The notes under the pieces: generated by a model
Databases searched by the model: none
The model's input: the letters and a program-made list of their open reading frames with translations, nothing else
Told to the model about the DNA's origin: nothing
Position numbers and translations under genes: made by a program
In this document: one piece after another, positions 22,085 to 33,389 of the stretch
Layout of the letters: each line of letters begins with the position of its first letter
Position numbering within the stretch: position 1 is the first letter of the stretch
NCBI RefSeq assembly: GCF_030247185.1
Contig: NC_080571.1
Location: 141,836,486 to 141,900,485, forward strand
Length of the DNA: 64,000 nt
Direction of reading: 5' to 3'
Source: Malaya genurostris
Taxonomy: Eukaryota > Arthropoda > Insecta > Diptera > Culicidae

Positions 22085-22662
22085 TCTTCACCCACAGGTT
22101 CGACACTACCATCCGCCCGATTCTCTCGATCCCCGTCCCTGTCCACCATCTTCATTGGAACTAACAAGATCTTTTTTTGTCACTAACCTTTTCGTTCCCC
22201 CTTCCCTGTCTCTTCACCATCTCGATGGCAACTAATTAGATCTCTATTGTTTTCAGACATTTTGTTCCCACATCCCCTTTTTACCCCGTTTCCACAATAT
22301 TTACTTTTTTTCATTCTCTTCCGCAACATCACCATCATCGTCCACGTTAGACCGCTCCAGTCGAAAACCAGCATGCGGGCCACCCGCCGGGCCTTCGTAG
22401 CCTGGGGGTGTTTCCCGCGGACCCACACGGACCGAAGGATGCGGCCAACATGGATATTCGCCATTTGGAAGACCCTCATCCAATATTCAATTCACCTCGC
22501 CTGCTGAAAGCTGAATTGTCGAGAATCCACTACCCCGATACTACATTACATAATGATACTATTCTAGTTTTAGTTAGTCGTAATTAAGATTAGTAAATAC
22601 CCTTGGCATCTTAGAGCTTAAGCAGTGTGCCTAAAAATTATATTATAATATTGAAAAAAAAA
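22085..22662 (+). repeat. CR1-type 3' UTR and poly-A tail of element B
   Basis: A 3' UTR of about 580 bp (CCACAGGTTCGACACTACCA ... GTGTGCCTAAAAATTATATT) ending in an A-run at 22654-22662. It is homologous over its length to 2331-2897 (minus). The right-hand target duplication follows at 22663. Confidence 0.85.
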
Positions 22663-22676
22663 AAGTGTGCCTGGAT
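22663..22676. repeat. target-site duplication, right copy (element B)
   Basis: AAGTGTGCCTGGAT, identical to 13034-13047. The first one or two A's could equally be counted in the poly-A tail. Confidence 0.85.
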
Positions 22677-24315
22677 ATATTCGGCAGGAGTTAGATCGAA
22701 ATGATCTGCTGTAGGGTAGAGTGGATAAAAATTGGCTATGACAAGATTGAATTTAGATCTGATACAATGAGTTCGGTCGGCTGAATATCAGTTTTTGCTT
22801 GAACAGCACTGTGCATTATGATGATCGTTACATTGCCAGTTATGTTAACATGTAACAAGTTTGATGTGCTATTCTACTCAGAATTAATAAGGTCTTTTGA
22901 GACAAATAAGATGAGATTGTTAGTGGACGAAGAAGGAAATCAATTGGTTCCAACTCTAACAAATTTGTCCACCGATCATCGACTTCGGAATGGTTTTCCA
23001 GTAAAATAGAGCTCCTTCATTGTAACTGAACAGTTCGAATCCCAAGTAACAATTTTTGTTATGCTAGCTTATTTGTGACTAGTTTGCAACCAGAAGTTTG
23101 AGTTATTGTTACTAACATCTAACCACTTGCGTGACTCAAAAAGCGCAGTTTCTACTAGTTTCTATGTCGGTTAAAAATAAGTTGTCGTTACGTTGTAATG
23201 CCATACTGAAATAACCTATTTTACATAACGTGAACATAACTTATTTTCAAACAAAGTAGTTGAAACTTTGTTGCCATCGACATTATAAACATTGAATGAA
23301 TCCATAATGTTTTTCTATCAACAATAAAAAGACAGTATAGTACTTGAAATTACAAATTTGATATAAGGTACAAATTTCACAACGATTTTAAAACTATCGA
23401 GCGAAATTAAATTTTAATTGACAGTTTCTTTATGCGCCTTCAATCAAAATCTGTTTATGAAGATATGAATAATAAACAACGAAAATACCTTATGTTCAGA
23501 ATGCTCCACATTAATCCAAGTAGAGTAATTTCTCATTATTTTAAATTCATATATTGTGATAATTGTAATATCACAATCGATGTTTAATCCCTATATTGTT
23601 TTATTTGAGTTTATAATAGTGCATAGAACTAAAAGGACTATTCTGCCTTTCATTATTTTCGCCAAAAAGTAGTTTCAAAAAAAGTAATATTCTGGTTTTA
23701 TTTATGTTTTATACACTTCTTGCGACTCCATAGTGTGATCACCATATCAAGCCAACAAAAGTTTTTTAGGTTGCATTTCCGTTATCATTACATTGGGAAA
23801 ACCTACCGATAGCTATCTGAATCAATGCAGAAATTGTATGTTATAACCTTATAATATCTAAGTTATTGCTACATCAATTAACGATTTACATATACGCTTA
23901 CGTATTTATAATGGTTTCGCAACCTTTTTTCAACTAGTAGCTAAAACTATAGATGTGATAAAAGATATGTTAGAATCAAGTAACGATAACTTACAAATGA
24001 TAGCTAGTTCAATGTTTATGTTATGAAGAAACACTGCCGTCACCTTGTTTTAACCAGCTAACATAAAAAAACATGTACAGTTACGGGTTGCTAATATTGG
24101 AGTCAAATAAACTTATTTTCAACTAGTAGCTCGAAGCATAGTTGTTATTAAAGACATGTTTTGATTAAGTAAAGATATCTTATAATTTATAATTAATTCA
24201 ATATGACAAAAAGATGTGGTGATTTGAAACCTAAATAACTATTTCGTAACTAGTTGTGTTATGAAGAAACATTTATGTCACCTTATTTTAACCAGTATAA
24301 CATAAAAAACGTGAT
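22677..24315. other. AT-rich interspersed repeats, no convincing gene
   Basis: A 63-codon frame at 22818-23009 (ends LRNGFPVK) has no recognisable domain. At 23041 begins CCCAAGTAACAATTTTTGTT, the same terminus as the TIR element at 31145, but no matching right end was found, so this looks like a partial copy. The rest (23.1-24.3 kb) contains repeated 'AACATAACTTATTTTCAA'-like motifs and short decayed frames only. Confidence 0.45.
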
Positions 24316-26156
24316 TAATCCACCTAGCAGTGAGATGATACCTTTTCTTATCAATACGCATGTGTTTTTGCATGGATATTCTTAGGTGTTTTAGTTCTCA
24401 TGACATTATTTTAATTATCGTCGTTTTAAACGGCAAATTGAGATTTTAATCACTCATTACCCTGTAATGCCGAAACTGCAAAACATATCGAATTTCAATC
24501 TCAGCGTGCGACAATCGATTGAACATTCCATGAGATGTCGAAGTAAGTTCCACTTTAGAGTTTTTCGTCATTATTTATGGTACTTCCAGAGCCGGTATTC
24601 AGGAATTAGCATAGCCCAAAATGATTCGAATGGCCATAAATTATTACGCCAAACAATTTACATGAAATTTATAAACTCATCATATGTAATTCCAGAATCG
24701 GATAAAATTCACCAATTTTGTATGGGACCTTAAGTCCTGTAATATTTGTTTTTGAAGTTCGATTTGGTCTTTTTTGAGAAAATGATTGAGCTTCGAGAAT
24801 CGATTCGATACTGGAACCGGAATTCTAAAATCGGTGTAGCCGAAATCAGTTAAATTCACCTGAGCAGTGTGTAGACATCTTTGAGAAATTGTAGCGCGAA
24901 TTAAAATTTGGGGGTACATTCCGAATCCAAAAACGAATACCGTTCAAATTGAAATAAATTTATTTGGTAATCGACTATCCAAATCTGCAAACCCGATAAA
25001 CCTGATTAATTTATGTGAAATGGACATTTTTATACTAATCACCCTGCATTTTCTAAACCAGAAGTCGGATCTGACTAAAAAGTAAGAGGTTTTATAGGAT
25101 TTTAAGACCTCTCATTTGAATCATAGATGATTCTTAGATTTCATTTGAATCTTAGATCGGTTCAGCCATCTACGATAAAAATTAATTGCATTATTTTAAT
25201 TTGGTTTCACATATCATCCAGTGGTTCCGAAATCAGAAGTCGGATCCAAACGTAATTCAAGAACCTTGTTTGGGAGTATACGACTTTTCATATGAATCTG
25301 AGTTTGTAGAAAACGGTTTAACCATCTCCGAGAAAATTGAGTGAAATTATTTGTCACACACGCATTTGCTGATCTCGACGAACTGAGTCGTATGGTATAT
25401 GGAAGTCATGTTCTTCCAGCATTTATTGCTGTAAATAGTTTAAATCAATATAATTATGGAATTACTTCCAACTCGATAATGCTGATATCATCTGGTTTAT
25501 AAATGCCATATTCGAACGATTATGTTGCCAAAAATGAACCGTGCTAAAATTGGTCCGAGGCAAATTGTCATAAAAAAAGGATGCTGTACACAGTCTTTTT
25601 GGTACTTAGAAACAATTATATGTAACAGTATAAAAAATCGTGTTTCATGTTGCTCCCAAGCATTGCTTTTTCATACAGCGCTCAAAATTCCTTCTACTGG
25701 AATAAGGCTTACACAAAAATATCGATATCTCCGTTAAAAATGGACGGATTTTAACAATATATGGCTTGTTGGATAGGTATTACCGAGCGAAATCTAAGTC
25801 TGGAAACATATTCTGTTTTCAAGGTCAAATGTGACAGATACTGTCAAAAAACTGAAAATTTTGACATAAAACTTCGTATAACTCAAAAAGTAAACATCCG
25901 ATCTCAAAACCATTCAATAGCGTTCTGGGTGACGGGGAGACCTTTCATTTGCGACTAGTTTGATCAAAATCGGTCCAGCCATCTCTGAGATCTCGACCTC
26001 TTAGTTGACAACACACATACAGACACACACACATACACACACACACAGACATTTGCTCAGTTCGTCGAGCTGAATCGATTGGTATATGACATTCGGCCCT
26101 CCGGGCCTCGGAAAATTTTTCGAAAGTTTGAGCGAATTCTATACCTATTTTTTATA
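24316..26156 (+). repeat. several decayed copies of the mosquito-type interspersed repeat
   Basis: The start is CCACCTAGCAGTGAGATGAT (24319). Later come the recurring phrases 'TTCCAGAGCCGGTATTCAGG', 'AGTCGGATCTGACTAAAAAG', 'GGTTCAGCCATCTACG', 'AGTCGGATCCAAACG' and 'GGTCCAGCCATCTCTGAG', an ACAC microsatellite at 26014-26050, and the end 'CATTCGGCCCTCCGGGCCTC'. At least three units lie head to tail. The long frames here (for example 25522-25737 and 25761-25958) are repeat-derived and not taken as genes. Confidence 0.7.
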
Positions 26157-26158
26157 TA

Positions 26159-27961
26159 GGGTAAGGGCTCCCTATTTCATCTCATTTGTAAGGACGTCGC
26201 CTTCAAACCTCGATTTAGCCACTAAAATCACTATAACTATTTCATATTACTGATTCATTCGCCTTGCTCCACATTGATATTTGATTCACGTTCCTTGAAA
26301 ATTAAAATAATGTTCATAAAACAGCAAAAAACACTTATGAAATGTTCACTACTCTGCTCCTAATTTCATCTCAATGGATTTTTATCCATCCTATCGTTGA
26401 TCCTTTATTCATCCTATAAATTAGCAATGGCGACAGAAATCAAAACGAAATATTCCACTATTACACTCTCAGGTTCAAAATGTCAGAATTCTTCTTAAAA
26501 ACGGCCTAATGCCAACTATGAGGCAATATACGATATTTTTAAAACCAGTTTGAAATCATTCCAACGTTTAAAAATTTTTCAGTCGTTTCCGTTACCCCTC
26601 GCTTTAAATTTAAAATTTTACTGAAAAGTTAATTTGGTGAACTTTAAATAAAAACAAAGCTGTGATTGTTACTATTTATTCATTAGCCCTTCTTAAAATA
26701 AAGTGTAGAGCCAGAGATGCCATTTATACAGATTTATATGTATTGTATAGATTATTGCGTTCGCATACTGGTTTAAATCAAAGTACCGATTTTGTAAAGA
26801 CTTCCTAAATTTAATACAGATTTGTACAGGTTCATATAAAGAAAGAAGTAAAAAATTAGACTTTTCTCTCTGAGTATCTATTAATATTTGATTGCAGTGG
26901 TTCTTTAAAAGTTTATTAATCAAAGGACAAATCACATGTTAAAGTGGAAATCTTTTATGTAGATAATTGATTATGAACACTGACAAACATTTATATTAAA
27001 ATTTGGAACCAATTTGAACTATTTGAAGCCAGATATTTTCATAGAATATGTATTACGTTGCATAGAAATGTTAACAGATTTTATTAGTGAAAACAGATTT
27101 AACATCATTTTATTAGTGAAAACAGATAGACCAGATATAGAGTTTCTATGCAACGTAATACATATTTTCTATGAAAATATCTGGCATCTCTGTGCACAGC
27201 CCATGAAACACACACACTTCACAGCGTTATGTTGACGTATAGCGGAATGAAACCAGTGCTACTAGATTTGCCACAATGGTTATTTCATTAGTATTTAACA
27301 TGCTCTTCCTGGTAATATTCGAAGCCAAAACAGTTTTATTGAAATATTAATATCAATAATATAATTAAACTAATGTCACGGATACCAAAAACATACTTTT
27401 TGATGATAATTTGAAGAAGAAAAACAATTTTTGTTTTGTAACATTATGAGATAACTTGGCAACATTGCGAAACCAAATGAGATGAAAACAAAGCGCAATC
27501 ATGTGAACTAAGTGAAAAACTTTCATCTCATATTTTTAAAGACTTTTATTGTTTGTCGGGTAGTTTTTGAAGTATTAAATCGTTAATTAAACAAGTAGCA
27601 AGTGAACATTACTAATTATGAAGTCATCCAGCATTCAATGGTAGTGTAATTGTGCGAAAAAGTGATCATGTTTTGAGACGAATCGATTAGTAGATAATCA
27701 GAAACATGACGAACTGTAAATCTTGAGACGAAAATGTGTCCTAAATTGAAAAGTAAGTTTATTTGAAATGAAAAAAACGATAACCGAAGAACTTAAAACC
27801 ATTTCTTTCAATAGGAAAGTGTGACAATAGCTTTTATAATCATTTTAAAACATTTCACAGTTTGGTTCAGGTAGGTTTTAAAATATTATTCATGTTCAAA
27901 TTAATGAGGTGAAGGGATGAGATGGAAATAGGAGCTCAGATGAAATAGGGAGCCGTTACCC
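26159..27961. mobile_element. 1.8-kb non-autonomous TIR element with TA target sites
   Basis: The left end GGGTAAGGGCTCCCTATTTC and the right end, reverse complement GGGTAACGGCTCCCTATTTC, match for about 24 bp with one difference. TA flanks both ends (26157-26158 and 27962-27963). Internal copies of 'ATTTCATCTCA' occur near 26371 and 27520. No transposase was seen. TA targets suggest mobilisation by a Tc1/mariner-type transposase; this is an inference. Confidence 0.78.
27028..27185. repeat. 43-bp-arm inverted repeat inside the 1.8-kb TIR element
   Basis: The arms are 27028-27070 and 27143-27185 (GCCAGATATTTTCATAGAAT and onward, with its complement ending ATATCTGGC). The loop of about 72 nt holds a near-direct repeat of 'TTTTATTAGTGAAAACAGAT'. 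It could fold as a stem-loop if transcribed. No known RNA family was recognised. Confidence 0.75.
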
Positions 27962-27963
27962 TA

Positions 27964-28990
27964 TATAAAAAAAGAAAACATTAAACAATCGATGAATTTA
28001 TAAATAAATATGAATTTTTCACTTTTTTTCACATGTTTGTATATAACTCAAAAATTAAAGCGATGACATGTTCATTTTTTTTGATTCAAAATATTGGAAT
28101 CATTACCAGAAACAATGTATTGATGATCAAAATTATATATCCGTTCAAAGAATCTCAAGAAATTCGCACAAATACAGAGAATTTCTATTATTTAGAAAAT
28201 TTTGCAAAAAAAAACAAATCAAAACTTTGAAATTTTATGACATATATTTTTTTATTATTTTAGTTGGAAATATATTATGAACAAAATTTACAAAAAAAAA
28301 CTGAAACTTGGATTTCACTGAAAATCTTAAAAATTTTGGTAAATATACCTTAACTCTAAAAATAATTATGTTTTAGTATTGGACCTTTTTTTATGCACAA
28401 CCCAAACGGAATTGATAACTACTAAAATGAGGTTTTTTTTATTTTTTCCGTAAAATCTCAAAAAATCGATAGAAGATCGAAAATTTAAAAATTGCTGATA
28501 AATATTGCGTTCCAACGTTTCTGCAAATCAAAGTGAAAATATTATAATCCGTTTTGATTTCATCTGTTTCAAAGAGACGTAGAATTTGTTTCTATTAATA
28601 AAATAAATTTTGTGACAACACGAAAATTTTAAATTATTTCAATTTATTATACAAATTATTTTACAATAAGAAATAGAACGTAAAATTATATGAATTTCAT
28701 TTACTGACCCATGGCAAAAGAAACCAACTACAATTTTAAAAAAAAGTTATTGCTTGATTTATGTTTTACAAGCAATTAAGAACAAAAAAATTTATCTTAA
28801 ATTTTCCGGTATCCTAAACAACATCAATTATAATCGATAGATTATTAAAATTTGAATATCACAAACTTAGAATTATTTCGGAATGTATAGAATTCGAAAA
28901 TTATTTGAATTTTCTATTAGCAAACAATTCAGAAAAAGTAGAATTCTGAATTTAGCACAAAAAATCACACGAAATTAAGTAAAACTTGTT
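27964..28990 (+). repeat. diverged third copy of the long inverted-repeat unit plus AT-rich flank
   Basis: From about 27970 to 28600 the sequence follows the right inverted-repeat arm at 35930-36500 (for example ACAATGTATTGATGATCAAA and AAATTATATATCCGTTCAAA), with more differences than the two arms show from each other. From 28600 to 28990 the sequence is AT-rich without a gene. Confidence 0.65.
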
Positions 28991-28992
28991 TT

Positions 28993-29205
28993 TATCCACC
29001 TAGTTGTGTAATGATGCCTTTCTCATATCTCTCTTATTCTCATATAAAAAATGTATTCTTCAAACAGTTTTGTTTGATTTTTGAAAAACATGAAAGCTAG
29101 TGCATGAACTAGTGTAACCTACAAAATGAAACAGTTCTCAAATCGGTTAGGCCATCTTTTTCCACTATTTCAGGTACTTATGAAACTGGAATCGCCCCGA
29201 ATATT
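28993..29205 (+). repeat. mosquito-type interspersed repeat, 5' end
   Basis: It begins TATCCACCTAGTTGTGTAATGA-type sequence (TCCACCTAGTTGTGTAATGA at 28995-29014), followed by TGCCTTTCTCATAT and 'CAAATCGGTTAGGCCATC'. It abuts the left arm of the long inverted repeat. Confidence 0.65.
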
Positions 29206-30931
29206 GGCTTTGCAGCAGCCTTTGCGATTAGCACCAACCAACCAATCTATTTGCAGCTTACAGTTATCTTCGTCACGAAAATCAACCTCTTCGTTTGAAT
29301 GCTTTTTGTTATCAGAACTAATTGGCTCAAGTGGCTTGTTCCCCTAGTTATTAGGAGATTTGTGCCTTACCGTAGCTTCTCATCAACTTGCTGATGGAAA
29401 GAGAAGGATAAAAGGAACATGGAAGGGAATTGGGTGAGGTGAGAAAAGAGCACAAAACATAAAGAAATAAATCGTTCGGCATCCCCGAAAGGATGCTGAA
29501 TGATCTGCAGGTGAAAAAAGGTACGGTTGATAAAACCTCCAACCACCGAGAGGCCTTAGAGATTTTACAAAAGCGACACCATTCTGCATTCCCCGAAAAA
29601 TGCAGAACGATTTCTTCCCGAATATGCACTTGAATTAATTTGACATTTTAGAAGACAAAAATACCTTATTTTCATAAATAGCTAATAAATGACTTACATG
29701 ATTTTATAAACATGCTCGAAAATATTTTCTGTCAAATACAAGAAACGGATTTTTTTCGTTTGCCTCAATGCTAGATATAGCAGTTTAAAAATAACCTGTT
29801 TTTGAACTAGTTTTGCTCATAACTTCGGTTCAGAAAACGCTACCTGAATACGCCAGTCATTAAAAAATTGGTTTTAACCAACTCTAACAGATGTTCAAAG
29901 ATACCTATGCGAAAAGAGGAAAATATAAATGCTAGAGCAAAAAATCTGATTTTTTGAGGAACACCCTAAGTTGCTTTTTGAAAATTGCTGTAACACTAAA
30001 ACCGTTGCAGATACTATTATGGTGTCTTCAGTAAAGCTGCTCGATATAAGTTTTTCTACAATTTTGCCGAATAATGCAGTCCTCTATCTCAATACATTCG
30101 GAAAATAAGTTTTTGGTCACCTTAATAATAAGAGCCACCCTAATACCATGTACATCGACATATGGCTTATCTTCACTGATCATTTGTTTTGAAGACATCA
30201 TAGCTCTAAAGTATAAGGTTAAGCCACAAATGTTTTTGTCCCCCTAAATTGTGGATCCGGACCACTGTGCAATACAATATAACTCGGAAATTTTAAAATT
30301 TCCTATCTTTTACCTATTTTTTGAGATTCTACGGCAAACCTACAACAAAATCAGAATTTTAGTAGTTATCAATTGCGTTTGGTTTGTGTATAAAATTGTT
30401 TAGATCGTTTGCCCAATACAAAAATATAACTATTTTTAGAGTTTTAGGTTAGGTTTTTTACTAAAATTTTTAAAATTTTCAGTGAAATCCAAGTTTCAGT
30501 TTTTTTGTAAATTTTGTTTATAATAAATTTAGAACTAAAATGATAAAAGAATATTTGTCATAAAATTTCAAAGTTTTGATTTCATGTTGTTTGGCAAAAT
30601 TTTCCCCATAATACAAATTCTCTGTATTTGTACCAAATTTCTTGAAATTCTTTGAACGGATATATAATTTTGATCATCAATACATTGTTTCTGGTAATGA
30701 TTCCAATATTCTGAATCAAAAAAATGTTCATGTCATCGCTTCAATGTTTGAGTTATATACAAACATATGAAAAAAAATGAAAAATTCATATATATTTATA
30801 ACTTCATCGATTTTTTAATGTTTTCTTTTGATTGTGCAGGAATGGTAGTGAGCGAAAATTGTAGCTGGTATCACTAGCAATCCAATTATGTGTAAAAATA
30901 TATAGGTAATCGCTTTGAATTTCGAGATATT
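29206..30931 (-). repeat. long inverted repeat, left arm (~1.73 kb)
   Basis: Reverse complement of 35829-37567 with high identity, for example GCTTTGCAGCAGCCTTTGCG at the outer end, a block with 'GGATCCGGACCACTGTGCAA', and ATCCAATTATGTGTAAAAAT at the inner end. The arm is non-coding apart from a 92-codon minus-strand frame (29351-29629) whose opening is shared by the other arm. That frame diverges by a small indel in the other arm, so it is probably not a protein. The class is unknown: either a foldback transposon arm or two opposed copies of one repeat. Confidence 0.85.
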
Positions 30932-31144
30932 TCCGATCATTGTAAAAAGTCTCACCTTTTCTTAGATCATCTATATACAGTATTCATTATAACTTTGGGT
31001 AGACAACCCTATTTTTGGTTTTTTTTAGTACATTTTATTTCTGGAACTACTACCTTTCCAATGGTGAACAAATTTTGAAGATCGGTTGACTAACAACAAA
31101 GTTATTACTCGGTAAATTTGAAGTTCTCAATATCCGATTCACTA

Positions 31145-32244
31145 CCCAAGTAACAATTCGAATGCCTTATGGTTTTGATTATAATTTATAGGAGTTTTGT
31201 AATTGATTTTTCAATCACTACCTGTTTTATGCCAACTATAATAAGTGTCTCTTTTAACCAGTAATATCATAGTTTTCAAAGCTTCTATAAAACCCTTTAC
31301 CTGGCCTAAAAATAAAATAAAAATAAAACAATTTGCACTAGAATAAAACCATGCAAACACTCTTAATATTGCTTTCAAACTATTTCTTTAAAACATTATT
31401 GCCAGTTAAATTCTTTCATAAATCTAGTTTTGTGTGTGTGCGTGTTCTTTCTATGACAATTTCACTCAGAGTAAATTTGAGGGTTCTAAAGTACATTTAT
31501 GACACATTAGTTGTAGGCTATTTGATTTATTGCTTCTTAGGTTAAGTGTAATTTGCATTAAAAGGAATTTCATGGCCGCCATTATTATGTTCTATACCGT
31601 AGCATTTATTGACATCAAATAAACTTCGAAATGTAAATACGAGGAAATATGTTGGACTTTCATGATTCATTTTCAGATCGTATGCACAAGTTTTATCGCC
31701 ACAGAATAGTTTAATACAAAAATGACGATGAATCACAAAAAATAATTTTCATAAATCATGGAGACTTTCGCAAAAACCGCATTTATTCCAAGGCGATTAG
31801 TTATAATTCTTATTTTTATCCTTACATTCACGATAAAAATAAAAGCGCATAAAGTTTTTACGTTCGGAAAAGGTCTCAAACTCGTAATTAAAATATAATA
31901 TATTCTTACTGATTGCATTCAAAGTAGACATGACACACATAGTCAAGAAAAATATCATCAAAACGACAATTTATTCATAGCGGAATTCATTCCATCCAAA
32001 GAAATTTAATGTTGATCGTAAAGCTGGTTTCAAAATTTTCTTGAATTTGGAGTTTTAAAGCAGGTTTATGCTGATTCTTCATTTTGATTTATAAACCTTA
32101 TGAAGAATGGTCCACTTTGCAGGAACATGCTCCTATAGAGGTTTTCAGTAGGTTTTCGTGGAGTTTAAAGTTTTATTGCAAGATTTATTATGTAGCATTG
32201 AATACAGCTACAAGTATTTAATATTATTAAAAATGTTACTTGGG
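31145..32244. mobile_element. 1.1-kb TIR element with TA target sites
   Basis: The left terminus CCCAAGTAACAATT and the right terminus AATGTTACTTGGG are inverted repeats, flanked by TA at 31143-31144 and 32245-32246. The interior is AT-rich with no transposase. A single matching terminus recurs at 23041. It is best described as a MITE of a TA-targeting transposase. Confidence 0.75.
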
Positions 32245-32654
32245 TATGCAGGTGCCGCATAAATGCAGATAGGGCACGTTTTGAGCTTGAAAAAAAACTT
32301 GGAACGGGAAAAAGCTGATTTTCATTAGTTTTTCCTACAAGATCGTCAATAATGATATACATAAAATAATCTACAAACTTCACAAAATTCGAGGGTGAAA
32401 TATTTATCGAAATTGGTCAAGTAACAACTGAGCTATGATAGCTCAAAGTTACCGTTCCAACTTATTTTGAGGCTTGGTGCTTCGCGTAACTTTTTTAGGC
32501 TTGGTATTAGGAGTGTTAATACACACATAATTATGAATGATCATTCTCACGATTATCAACCATGCAGCGATTTGCAATAGCAGATGATGGTATTCAGATC
32601 TCGAAAGTCCAGTACGCAATAGCAATATGCGATGCAAAAATATGAAAAAAAATG

Positions 32655-33345
32655 TTTTAATCCACCTAGTGGTGTAATGATGCCTTTCTCATATCAATTA
32701 TACCATCATATATAATACTGTGGTATTCTTCAAAACAATTTTCTTTGATTCCTAAAAAGAATAACCGAAGTCGGTTTGTTTGACCGTCTACTGATAAAAA
32801 ACTATTAATTGGAGAATATTTGAGGTCGATTTAGAAAACTTTTTACGGCTTTTCTTCCTTTTCAGTGATGGTATTCAATATTTAATATATACTTATATTT
32901 CCGGATCCGAAAGTCGGATCCAGATCATATTCAGGAACTACGTATGGGACCACAGGACCTTTCATTTGAACCTAAGCTTATGGAAATCGGTCGCGCCATC
33001 TATGAGAAAAGCTAGAAAACATATTTTCATTTTTTTGCACATCAAAACTCCGGAACCGGAAGTAGGATCCAAACAATATTCAGGAATTTTGTATGGGACT
33101 ACAAGACCTTTCATTTGAACCCAAGTTTATGAAAATCGGTTCAGCCATCTATGAGAAAAATTAGTGCACTTATTTTCACATTTTTTTGCACATTTTCCCC
33201 CATAATCCCCATTTTCCCCCATTTCCCCCATCCCGGAACTGGAAGTCGGATTCAAATAATATTCAGGAATTTTTTATGGGACCACAAGACCTTTCATTTG
33301 AATCAAAGTTTGTGAAAATCGGTTCAGCCATCCAGGGATGTCCAT
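32655..33345 (+). repeat. mosquito-type interspersed repeat copies
   Basis: Starts AATCCACCTAGTGGTGTAAT (32659). Three successive blocks carry 'GGAAGTCGGAT', 'TTCAGGAATTTTGTATGGGA' and 'CAAGACCTTTCATTTGAA', with 'AAATCGGTTCAGCCATC' in the later ones. The blocks repeat about every 150-180 bp. Confidence 0.75.
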
Positions 33346-33389
33346 CTCCTCTGTGTGTCGAATGTAACAAGTACATATTCGTAAAATAG

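Larger units (their letters stand above)
13048..22662 (+). mobile_element. element B: composite I-type + CR1 retrotransposon, one insertion unit
   Basis: In order: a 5' UTR (13048-13492), a broken I-type ORF1, a broken I-type ORF2 (to 18528) interrupted by a small Juan-type insertion, the joint CTCGCTCAG (18540-18547), CR1-like ORF1 and ORF2 (18549-22084), a CR1 3' UTR and a poly-A tail (to 22662). The 14-bp duplication AAGTGTGCCTGGAT lies outside both ends and not around either half, so the whole 9.6 kb behaves as one retrotransposed unit. Element A is the same arrangement without the CR1 coding part. The alternative is a truncated CR1 inserted in the tail, but that would leave an I-type 3' UTR downstream, and none is seen. 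Confidence 0.8.

Noticed and set aside
22183..22507. Frames on both strands in the CR1 3' UTR
   Set aside because: They lie after the ORF2 stop in a GC-richer UTR that is shared with element A and not conserved as protein.
29351..29629. 92-codon frame conserved between both inverted-repeat arms (MHIREEIVLHF...)
   Set aside because: Conservation is explained by the arms being near-identical at the DNA level. A small indel breaks the frame in the other arm, and there are no recognisable domains.
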